Assembly (NCBI GenBank): GCA_027214385.1
Contig: JAPVXR010000019.1
Location: 1-64,000 of the forward strand
From: Cryomorphaceae bacterium 1068
Lineage (GTDB): Bacteria > Bacteroidota > Bacteroidia > Flavobacteriales_D > Cryomorphaceae
Length of the DNA stretch: 64,000 bases
Direction: 5' to 3'
Made by a program: the position numbers and the translations under genes. Below the pieces are notes generated by a model. The model did not search any database and had not been told where the DNA came from. It saw nothing but the letters and a program-made list of their open reading frames with translations. Below are positions 31,794 through 39,338 of this stretch, one piece after another (within the stretch, counting starts at the first letter, position 1; every line of letters starts with the position of its first letter).

Positions 31794-33119
31794 TCATTCC
31801 TTTATCTTCTTAGCCTTTACCGGTTGTTTAAAAAACTTAGGCTTCACCATCTCTTCATTTCCGAGGTAGGTCCAATGAATTTCGTTTGCATATTCCCGAA
31901 TAATCGCATTGATATCTTCGAGCGAAGTATCCAGTACTCGCTGGGTGAATTTGTCCATGTTTTCCCAACTTCCCTGAATTTCACTAATGCCAAGAGATAG
32001 ACTAATTGAAGCATTTGTTTCTTGTCCCATGTAGTAATTGGTCAAAAAGGACTGCTTGGTACCTTCCAATTCTTTCTCTTCATAACCGGAGGTCTTCACG
32101 TCATTGATTAGATCAATCATAACGTCTATGCTTTGCTCAGGATCAGTAGTCGAGATATAAATACGATTCATTGGCCTGGCAATGTAACCGGTGGTACCGG
32201 CCGATGGTGCGTATGACAAACTTCTTTTGGTTCTCAATTCCTCAAAGAATCTATTTCCCAAAATACGCATTGCAAGGGCATTGTGGACAGATTCTTCCGT
32301 ACCCTTTTTAGGTGCGCTTAAGAATCCTGTAATGTAATTGGTTTCTATGTTTCGATCCTCAATATTAAGTCCGGCTTCAACTCCATCTTCGGCTACAAAC
32401 CAGTTGGCGGATCTTCCTTCGGTTAACTCGGAAATATTTGACCTTGTGAAGTATGCACTTAATCTTTTCGTATTAACATCCCCAACAAGTACCATGAAAA
32501 TATTGTTTTTCGCAAGGCGAGACTGATGGTATCTTTTTACCACATCGAGAGTTAAATTCTTTATTGATTCTTCAGTACCGGTAGGTTTTTTCTCGTAATC
32601 AGTACCTTTCCACGTGCTCGCCATAGCCATACTCATAAGACGCGCATCGGGATTTGTTTTGGACTGGCGTACATCATTCAGCATTCTATTCTTAATGAGA
32701 TTAAAGTCTTCTTGACGCAGCGCAGGGTCTGCGATTGCTTTCAAGTAAATATCTACGGCATCATTGAAATTCTCTTTTATAGAACTCAGAGCAATGTTTC
32801 CATAGTCATACCCGGTGCTGGAAGAAATCTTTGCACCAAGCATCTCTAGCCTCTGCTGATACTCCATCTTCGACATACCGGCCGGGCCTCCTTCGGCAAT
32901 CATGGATAGAAGTAACTCTTCTACACCTTGATATTCCATGCTGTAATTGTTCACCCCTCCTTTTATAAAGGTGCGCATACTGACGGTTCCTTTGACAGAA
33001 GACCTGTGTATCATTTGTATTCCTTCAATTTCAGTGGTATTCGTAGTCGGGTTTGTCTGAGCCAAGAGGCCTTGGAGAGCGAAGAAGGAAAAGAAGAGTA
33101 CTAGTATTTTACTTTTCAT
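31794..33119 (-). CDS. M16-family protein lacking the zinc site
   Basis: A 441-residue exported protein (signal MKSKILVLFFSFFALQGLLA). The M16 (insulinase-like) fold is recognisable: the N-domain helix EYQGVEELLLSMIAEGG, FNDAVDIYLKAIADPALRQE, the middle helix DVVKRYHQSRLAKNNIFMVL, and the C-domain R/Y motif ELRTKRSLSYAPSAGT. Where an active enzyme has HxxEH, this protein has EELLLS, so it cannot bind zinc there. Inactive M16 subunits are known partners of active ones, but no second M16 gene lies nearby. It could act as a chaperone or need a remote partner. Confidence 0.85.
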   Translation of the reverse strand: MKSKILVLFFSFFALQGLLAQTNPTTNTTEIEGIQMIHRSSVKGTVSMRTFIKGGVNNYSMEYQGVEELLLSMIAEGGPAGMSKMEYQQRLEMLGAKISSSTGYDYGNIALSSIKENFNDAVDIYLKAIADPALRQEDFNLIKNRMLNDVRQSKTNPDARLMSMAMASTWKGTDYEKKPTGTEESIKNLTLDVVKRYHQSRLAKNNIFMVLVGDVNTKRLSAYFTRSNISELTEGRSANWFVAEDGVEAGLNIEDRNIETNYITGFLSAPKKGTEESVHNALAMRILGNRFFEELRTKRSLSYAPSAGTTGYIARPMNRIYISTTDPEQSIDVMIDLINDVKTSGYEEKELEGTKQSFLTNYYMGQETNASISLSLGISEIQGSWENMDKFTQRVLDTSLEDINAIIREYANEIHWTYLGNEEMVKPKFFKQPVKAKKIKE

Positions 33120-33326
33120 TTTGAATTTAGGTGTGTAGAATGAGTTCTTCCGTTTCTGACTGATATAGTTTAAGGAGACTGATCATCGGCTCACACAGTT
33201 AAATCGTGCAATTTCGATTTCCTTTAACTAGGTCTTTAGCCTTTTAAATGTCTTTTTTTCTCCTAAAACGGCGGTCGTTGGTCAGAAACAGTAGAGTTGT
33301 ACTTCAATAGTAGCACTTTTCTGCAG

Positions 33327-33536
33327 ATGATACAAGCAAAGGTTTTAAAAGAACCTGTGCCATTGTTCAATCACTTCAATCCAGAATATATAGCCTCATA
33401 CTTGCAACTTTTAACCGATGATCAGTTACTCAGCCAATTGCAGTTCGCCAAAACACGACGCTTCAAAGGTTGGCGCGACTTATCAGCCGATGATCAAAAG
33501 CACAGTTGGTACTCGATACGCCGCACAGGTGAATAG
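33327..33536 (+). CDS. small hypothetical protein
   Basis: About 69 residues from the ATG at 33327 (MIQAKVLKEPVPLFNHFNPE); ten further residues are possible upstream. The sequence is helical and charged (IASYLQLLTDDQLLSQLQFA, then KTRRFKGWRDL). No membrane segment, no known family. It ends six bases before the convergent T9SS gene. Composition looks coding, but there is no independent support, so it is listed with low confidence. Confidence 0.35.
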   Translation: MIQAKVLKEPVPLFNHFNPEYIASYLQLLTDDQLLSQLQFAKTRRFKGWRDLSADDQKHSWYSIRRTGE

Positions 33537-33541
33537 CGCTC

Positions 33542-35848
33542 TTAGTATGTCGTAAACCGCTGCACCCGCTGTCGGTCATTTCCCGATAAGGAGAGGATGT
33601 ACATGCCCTTTGCGCCACTTTCCAATTGGAGATCGAAAATATCACTTCCGGGAGTCAGTATGGTCTGATAAACCAACCTTCCCGTTAAGTCGTGAACCTG
33701 TAGGGTACTCATTTCGGAAAGGTCGTCTAGCTCTATCGTGAACTGTCCGTTGTTCGGGTTGGGATAGAGCTTGATTCCATTCTCCTTAGAGGCCAACTCG
33801 TCTGTAGATAAGGTGTTGCTGAAAAAAGCGTCGAATGTCACCACAGCTGTGCTGGGTTCAAATCCCGGTTGACAAGGGGTGAAAAGCTCAATCTTTACAT
33901 CTTCGTAGTTGAGCTCAGGACTACCAACCGTTTGCGAGATGGTCACGTCAACCCCTTCCAAACAGGTATTTCCTGCAATCACTCCTGTGGTCACTCCATC
34001 GGTAACGTTGATCGGGGTTCCTGCCAACTGCACTTGCAATCCATTCAAGTTGCTTTCCAAAGGAACGTAAACAAAGTACTCACGATCGAAATCACTCTCG
34101 TTGCAAATGTCTACCTCGAAAGTAGAGGTTTCCCCATCGGGAATGTCTTCTATCGTCAGGTTAATTGTTCCGCTTTCGCTAAAAGAGATGTCGGGATTGT
34201 CGATCTGATAGCCCCCTTCATAAGGACAGCTCGTAGAACTCTCGGATTCGACCAAATCAAAAATCGGTGTACCAAAAGTCAGATCTTGGTAAATATTCAC
34301 AGAGAATACATCACCGTCTTGATTTCCGGTACCCGAATCATCATCGTTAAAGGTGTAGCTGATCTCCGTTGAGTGCACATTGCTTGAGGTCGATGTACTG
34401 CCCTTGGTGGTCTTGGATCGTACTTGTGAACCAAGAGAACCTCCTGAGCCGGAAACATAAACACCGGCCTCAATAGCAGCGCTTTCTTCTATGTACATAT
34501 TGTATTCTATCTCTTGCATTTCAGCGGTAGTCGTGGTAATCGAGTTGGTCGTGGAGCTTCCCGCTAAAAATTGCGCAGTAGCAGGAACTTGCTCTGCAAA
34601 AGCTGCATCCTTTATGTCAGCGTTCATTTGAATGTTTTCTTGCCACACTTCCAACTGATCGGCTACCAGTCGGTATTCATCTGAATCGGGATCGAGGGAC
34701 GCTAAATTCTCTTCCAAATCAGGAATAATGCTACCCGTTATGTAGCCTTCGGGGTAGATAAAGAACCCATTCGAACTAACAGGTAAAAACGCCAGGCTAT
34801 TGTCTTCAATCACCTCGCAATTTCCATTCATTGAGATGGTTTTGAACACGCCATAGGCGTATGTGATGGCAGACCCTATGTATAGGTCTCCTGAGTTCTC
34901 TTGAAGGATAGGGTCGTCGATGCTCGTGGAATAAGTGTTCTCTACCCTTACGCAAAGTTTTGACTCGTCGACGGTGGTTTCCGTAAAGCCCATTTCCAAA
35001 CCCGCGGAAACCTCTACAAAGGTTTCTACCTCAGTTGTGACGAGAAAACCTACTTCTCCACTCACCCCGAGCTTGGCCGATCCCCACACCGAATTCGATT
35101 CATCTTTTGATAGGGATATAGAATGACCATGACAGGTCTCATCTCCCTGAAGTAATTCCGTGAAGCTCCCATCGCCGGGAGGGTCGCGTAAAATAATTTG
35201 AGGCACCGCCGGGGCTGTGGTGGTCCATTCAGGATCATTCAAAATACCTTCTCCCTCCACAAACATCCAGGTGGCAGCTGCATAGGCAGGATCACCGGTT
35301 TCGTTATTAAAGAAAATGATTTCCAATCCTGCGCTCAAGTCGCCGTCAATGATGGCGGGGCCTGAATTGAAAGTAAAAGATCCAAAGATTCTTGAAGAGC
35401 CGAGTCCTCCGGTACCTGGATCGCCTGGCTCTTGCTCCGAGAGATTTACCAAGAACGCTTCACCCCTCCAGTTCACTTGAATGACGTTATCAAATGGATT
35501 CGAATACGGATTAGGCGCCGGTCCAAACCACGGTTCATGCACAAAATTAAAACTAAGGTCTATTTCGATGTCTGTATTTGCGGGTATTTGGTTCCATTTC
35601 TGTGAATTTTGACTCACCTCATCTCTCCAAGTCTGAGGTATACTTTCCGCATCAAACATTTCGAAACTACAGCCGCTCGTTACAGCATTAGGAAACTCTA
35701 CGCAAAGCGAAGCTAAATCGGCATCGAAGAGTTCAACAGGGGTATAATCGAAATTCGAATCGCAATACTCAAAAGATTGCGCATTGGCCGGGCTAAGTCC
35801 AACGAGGGTGGATAAACCGATGATGAGTAAGTAGAAATGAGCTTTCAT
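33542..35848 (-). CDS. large T9SS-sorted secreted protein
   Basis: 768 residues from the ATG at 35848, which starts a signal peptide (FYLLIIGLSTLVGLSPANAQ); the ORF's first 33 residues are rejected. Order: a beta-rich N-domain with several cysteines; a segment ILRDPPGDGSFTELLQGDE, a motif I recall from other large bacterial secreted proteins; a region rich in T, S, E and G resembling an amphipathic, membrane-interacting stretch (SSTTNSITTTTAEMQEIEYN); a beta-sandwich; and a type A T9SS tail (LYPNPNNGQFTIEL, LQVHDLTGRLVYQ, GAKGMYILSL). It lies upstream of an FKBP lipoprotein and the CDC-like gene. No enzyme motif. Function unknown. Confidence 0.8.
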   Translation of the reverse strand: MKAHFYLLIIGLSTLVGLSPANAQSFEYCDSNFDYTPVELFDADLASLCVEFPNAVTSGCSFEMFDAESIPQTWRDEVSQNSQKWNQIPANTDIEIDLSFNFVHEPWFGPAPNPYSNPFDNVIQVNWRGEAFLVNLSEQEPGDPGTGGLGSSRIFGSFTFNSGPAIIDGDLSAGLEIIFFNNETGDPAYAAATWMFVEGEGILNDPEWTTTAPAVPQIILRDPPGDGSFTELLQGDETCHGHSISLSKDESNSVWGSAKLGVSGEVGFLVTTEVETFVEVSAGLEMGFTETTVDESKLCVRVENTYSTSIDDPILQENSGDLYIGSAITYAYGVFKTISMNGNCEVIEDNSLAFLPVSSNGFFIYPEGYITGSIIPDLEENLASLDPDSDEYRLVADQLEVWQENIQMNADIKDAAFAEQVPATAQFLAGSSTTNSITTTTAEMQEIEYNMYIEESAAIEAGVYVSGSGGSLGSQVRSKTTKGSTSTSSNVHSTEISYTFNDDDSGTGNQDGDVFSVNIYQDLTFGTPIFDLVESESSTSCPYEGGYQIDNPDISFSESGTINLTIEDIPDGETSTFEVDICNESDFDREYFVYVPLESNLNGLQVQLAGTPINVTDGVTTGVIAGNTCLEGVDVTISQTVGSPELNYEDVKIELFTPCQPGFEPSTAVVTFDAFFSNTLSTDELASKENGIKLYPNPNNGQFTIELDDLSEMSTLQVHDLTGRLVYQTILTPGSDIFDLQLESGAKGMYILSLSGNDRQRVQRFTTY

Positions 35849-36203
35849 AGATATTGATTTGGATTGAAGAATAATGCTCTGATAAATATATGGTGGTCGC
35901 CTGCCCATTACAAGTTTTATGGGGGGGACAAAAGGCGGACAATTCAATTAGGGCCTTGTAAAATATTGATAACTAGAAATATGTAATCGGGTTTTTATGA
36001 CCTCAGCTAATGCCTAAAGGACTAATCCAAGAAGATTTGAGTTACTTTTTTCCGAAAAGAAAAGGAGAAACCGCTGTGATTTCGGGTGGATTTATGGAGT
36101 ACTTATGAAATTCGGTAAGATCACCTCGCAACAGGCCAATAAGATTTTAGACCGGTAAGTTGTCGCTCCAAACACAATCCTTACCGAGCTGGTTGAACTG
36201 ACT
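35849..36203. other. gene-free spacer
   Basis: About 355 bases between the 768-residue T9SS gene and the FKBP gene, both on the minus strand. I see no ORF, hairpin or repeat module here. It must contain the promoter of the T9SS gene; no -7 box is convincing. Confidence 0.4.
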
Positions 36204-36659
36204 TTAAAGAACCTCGATCAACTTAATATCGAATATCAGCACGCTATTGGCGGGGATGCCGCTGCGCGCTCGGCTGCCATAAGCCAATCCCGATGGTATA
36301 AGCAACTTACCGCGGCCACCTTCTTTGAAAAAAGGAATTCCCATGGTCCAGCCTTGAATGACTTGGTTGAGGCCAAAGGCGACTCCCTCGGGATTGCTTT
36401 GGTCAAAAACTTGTCCGTTGGTAAAGTATCCGGTATATACCACCTTCACCGTAGACGATGGATTGGGGTTATCGCCGGTGCCCGTTTCTTCATCTACATA
36501 GTAGAGTCCGCTACCGATGTTCATCGCGTCCAACTCATTGTCGGCAATGTATTTGAGAATAATCTCATTGTCAATTTCAGTTTGGCTTTGGGTGTCATCA
36601 TCCTTTTTGCAATGGAGAGATGTGGCTGCGACCAGTAAGAATAACAATATACGCTTCAT
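36204..36659 (-). CDS. FKBP-type peptidyl-prolyl isomerase lipoprotein
   Basis: About 151 residues from the ATG at 36659 (MKRILLFLLVAATSLHCKKD), a lipoprotein with lipobox SLHC. The FKBP domain is complete: VKVVYTGYFTNGQVFDQS, FGLNQVIQGWTMGIPFF, GGRGKLLIPSGLAYGS, and NSVLIFDIKLIEVL. This contains the VxYTG, FD, GW, P-x-xLAYG and L-x-FD-x-xL positions that form the active pocket. It catalyses prolyl isomerisation of exported proteins in the periplasm. A truncated twin lies at 24229-24417. Transcribed alone. Confidence 0.9.
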   Translation of the reverse strand: MKRILLFLLVAATSLHCKKDDDTQSQTEIDNEIILKYIADNELDAMNIGSGLYYVDEETGTGDNPNPSSTVKVVYTGYFTNGQVFDQSNPEGVAFGLNQVIQGWTMGIPFFKEGGRGKLLIPSGLAYGSRARSGIPANSVLIFDIKLIEVL

Positions 36660-36689
36660 CGGTTTTTTTTGAAATGAATGGGACAAAGA

Positions 36690-36965
36690 TACACTTGATG
36701 TTCAGATATCAGTTTTCAGTGGGCAGTGATCAATGTTCAATGATCAGTGTAGAACGGAGCGAAGCGAGTTCATCGACTTAAAGGAAATCATTGGAATGAT
36801 CAATTAAAAATTGAGAATGAAGAGCGCTGTCACAACTTGTCCGCCTAGGGCGGATGGCTTTGACGATTGCAATGAGGTGAACGGGGGAGGGAGATATAAC
36901 TATCAGATGTCAGTTTTCAGTGAGCAGTTTTTTAGTGCGCAGATTTCGGTGAAAAGTGTTTTGGC
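36690..36965. repeat. mosaic intergenic repeat
   Basis: It holds 'cagatatcagttttcagtg' and 'gcagtgatcaatgttcaatg' (36705-36745), 'gcgaagcgagttcatcgact' and 'gatcaattaaaaattgagaa' (36760-36820), the 'gcggatggctttgacgattg' module with 'gaggtgaacgggggagg' (36850-36890), and 'gatgtcagttttcagtgagc' plus 'gtgaaaagtgttttggcttg' (36905-36968). The module order resembles that of 49800-50225. Confidence 0.75.
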
Positions 36966-37002
36966 TTGTAATAGCAGCATATCTCTCAAAAGGAGAACAA
37001 AA

Positions 37003-37033
37003 AAAAGCCACGCAAAATCTTTGCGCGGCTTTT
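37003..37033 (-). terminator. terminator of the CDC-like gene
   Basis: Stem AAAAGCCaCGCAAA / TTTGCGcGGCTTTT with one mismatch and a 3-base loop, flanked by a long A run on the left (T tail on the minus strand). It lies about 26 bases after the cytolysin stop. Confidence 0.85.
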
Positions 37034-37059
37034 CTAATAGTACTTTTATAAACAGTTGA

Positions 37060-39003
37060 TTAAAACGGAAAAGGGCCTTTCCAATCATTTAATCCGTCTT
37101 GTATGCCTCGGATCATGTAGAGGGTTCCTTCTCCATTGGCAACAATTTCGAACATTTGACCGCCAAAACTATACCTGGCGGATGCACCTACTGCTCCAAA
37201 GGTTGATGAAATTTGATTGGACCAATTTGAGATTGATTCGACAGGTTCATAAACATCACCCCAACCGATAGCAGCAGTATTATAATTGACGCGAGATAAG
37301 CCATCGGGAGAGAAGAAGGTGTGTTGAAAATCATTACCCCCAAGCTGACCTCGATTATTGTAAATAGCACCAATCCCTCCTCCAAAGGAGCCGCCCGGAA
37401 CAGTGCCGCCAATAGTTCTAGGAAGGCCAAGGCCCGTATTGCCTTGATCAGCAGATTTATATGTGTTATCAGAAGGGACATAAATTACGTGTTCTCCTCC
37501 ATTTCCATAGGCTATAACTCCAATATCTGTTATGTCTCCAACAGCAGGAGTGAGATCCCTCCAACGACCGATTGCCTGAACCGAAGAGATACTATTGGAT
37601 ATAGTCTCTCCGTTAGCGTCGGCTGGGAAAAGCTGATCCATATTAAAAGGACCTTCTACCACATTATCGGGGCCGTTTTGTTCTACGCGCACATACTGCG
37701 TTCCATCGCCTATAAAAGCGATCAATGTGTTGTCGTCATCTTGGTACATGGCAGTTACATTACCTGCCACTTCGTTTATCTGAGACCAGTTTACAGCAAA
37801 TTCAGGAAAGCCTTCCGCATAAGGCGTGCAATCCGTGATAGTGTAGCTTAGGTTAAGCTGGGTAGCGACCGTTTGGGTGGGGTTGGCTATCTCATTTACC
37901 ACGTACGATATAGGAGCACCCGTTCCAAAAGAAGTGGTATTCACAAGTGCTTCGCCGAGGTCCTCAAGCGCCTGATCGGCTGAAGTGGCAAACGCATTTT
38001 CCGTCAATCCGCCGCCGTACGCTTGTACGCTGATATTTAACTCTTGAAGAGAATTAGAAAGCGAAACGCTTGCATCTACCTGCCCGCTAGATACCCATCC
38101 GTTCCATTTAGCGCTAAGCGCAGCTTCCATTTCTGCATGCGAGCTTGATGAACTGATCAACATATAGAAAATACGACCGTAGGTTACCTGCTTTACGTAG
38201 CATCCGGGATTCCCAGGCTCTATCCATTCGCCCAGCTGAGCGGCAGTTACACTAGAGCCAAAAAAATCGGACCCATCAGCACTCACATCTCCGTTCTCAT
38301 CTTTCAGATCAAAAATCATGGTGTAGAACGACTGCTTTACCGAGACGAGTATATTGCTTTTACTCTCATCTTGGCTATAGCTCAAGCTACCCGTTACGTT
38401 TACGGAAGGACCTTTGTACTTAAACCCTAAAGTGGCTGCCAGATGCTCTTCTGAGTAAATTCGTTGAAACTGGAAATCGGTATTGGCTGTAACATCCAAT
38501 TGGTCGGTAGTGGCACCCGCAATAATTTGGTTCATTCCGTCTCCGATGGAGATTCCATTGGCGGGTTCTACGTCTACATTGGTCAAGGAGAATCCGCTAT
38601 TTCCAGAAATCCTCACATTTCCTCTTCCTCGGGGTAGTACAATGGCACTCGGTGTGGGTTCACCAACCGTGTTTCCCTGAAGCAGAGAACCGGGATAGAT
38701 GACCGCTTCGTTAGGAGCCATCAAGGCAAAGTCACTGCTCAGTCCGGGGTTTGAACCGAATTCTACCACTTGAGTGGTACAACTCCAGTACGTTCCGTCT
38801 TGGCCCAATGAATCCGACTCAACTGTTGTCTCCACAACTTGCGTATCGGTCAATTCAAAATCAAAGCCACCGGCTCCGTTTATTATTTCACCCAGATCAC
38901 CCGTCGCTGTTGTTGATGGAGATGGACCATTGTCGTCATCATCATCTTTCTTACATGAAACAACAACTGCGATAAGAACTAAAAATAAAACAAACTTTTT
39001 CAT
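37060..39003 (-). CDS. CDC-like pore-forming lipoprotein
   Basis: 647 residues from the ATG at 39003: a lipoprotein (MKKFVLFLVLIAVVVSC then KKDDDDD). Residues ~60-400 match the thiol-activated / cholesterol-dependent cytolysin core: EAVIYPGSLLQGN, SAIVLPRGRGNVRIS, VSVKQSFYTMIFDLKDE, SDFFGSSVTAAQLGEW, YVKQVTYGRIFYMLISSSSS and HAEMEAALSAKWN, in the family's order. The canonical Trp-rich undecapeptide of domain 4 is absent. The C-terminal ~230 residues instead look like hemopexin- or propeller-type repeats (AFIGDGTQYVRVEQNGPDNV, VGASARYSFGGQMFEIVANG). CDC-like pairs are known in Bacteroidota such as Elizabethkingia. A hybrid sensor gene lies just upstream on the same strand. Confidence 0.85.
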   Translation of the reverse strand: MKKFVLFLVLIAVVVSCKKDDDDDNGPSPSTTATGDLGEIINGAGGFDFELTDTQVVETTVESDSLGQDGTYWSCTTQVVEFGSNPGLSSDFALMAPNEAVIYPGSLLQGNTVGEPTPSAIVLPRGRGNVRISGNSGFSLTNVDVEPANGISIGDGMNQIIAGATTDQLDVTANTDFQFQRIYSEEHLAATLGFKYKGPSVNVTGSLSYSQDESKSNILVSVKQSFYTMIFDLKDENGDVSADGSDFFGSSVTAAQLGEWIEPGNPGCYVKQVTYGRIFYMLISSSSSHAEMEAALSAKWNGWVSSGQVDASVSLSNSLQELNISVQAYGGGLTENAFATSADQALEDLGEALVNTTSFGTGAPISYVVNEIANPTQTVATQLNLSYTITDCTPYAEGFPEFAVNWSQINEVAGNVTAMYQDDDNTLIAFIGDGTQYVRVEQNGPDNVVEGPFNMDQLFPADANGETISNSISSVQAIGRWRDLTPAVGDITDIGVIAYGNGGEHVIYVPSDNTYKSADQGNTGLGLPRTIGGTVPGGSFGGGIGAIYNNRGQLGGNDFQHTFFSPDGLSRVNYNTAAIGWGDVYEPVESISNWSNQISSTFGAVGASARYSFGGQMFEIVANGEGTLYMIRGIQDGLNDWKGPFPF

Positions 39004-39137
39004 AATGGATAGGTTAGCGCACGCGAAGCGCAAGGTTTAAATGATAAGAGTTAATAATACATTTGGAAGTTCGTACAGTATCCATGGAATCATGACACTG
39101 CAAGAATTGTATAAATCGTTTGAAGCTGTCTCTTGAA

Positions 39138-39172
39138 CTAAACTCATTTCTGCGTATGTCAAATGAGTTTAG
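39138..39172. repeat. 12-bp perfect inverted repeat in the CDC-like leader
   Basis: CTAAACTCATTT / AAATGAGTTTAG with an 11-base loop, in the 335-base gap between the HTCS gene and the CDC-like gene, 135 bases upstream of the latter's ATG. It has no T run and is too AT-rich to be a typical terminator. It may be an operator or an RNA hairpin. The rest of the gap shows no gene. Confidence 0.6.
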
Positions 39173-39338
39173 GATGCTCTGAGCGATGCAATAAGTAGTC
39201 CGAATGAAACAAACGATGAGGGAATAAATCTTTCTCATTGGAGATTTTCGTTATAGTTTCTCCAAAACTAGAATCCCCGCCTGGCTAGGCTTTGTGAGAA
39301 TGTCTCAAATATTTGTCATTTTGTTTCAAGCGGCAAAA

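Noticed and set aside
33869..34372. 167-residue plus-strand ORF
   Set aside because: It lies fully inside the 768-residue T9SS gene on the other strand, which has a signal peptide and sorting domain.
37321..37851. 176-residue plus-strand ORF
   Set aside because: Antisense to the CDC-like gene, with no independent features.
37060..38000. Canonical cholesterol-binding undecapeptide in the CDC-like protein
   Set aside because: I searched the C-terminal part for the Trp-rich ECTGLAWEWWR-type loop and did not find it, so sterol binding is not claimed.
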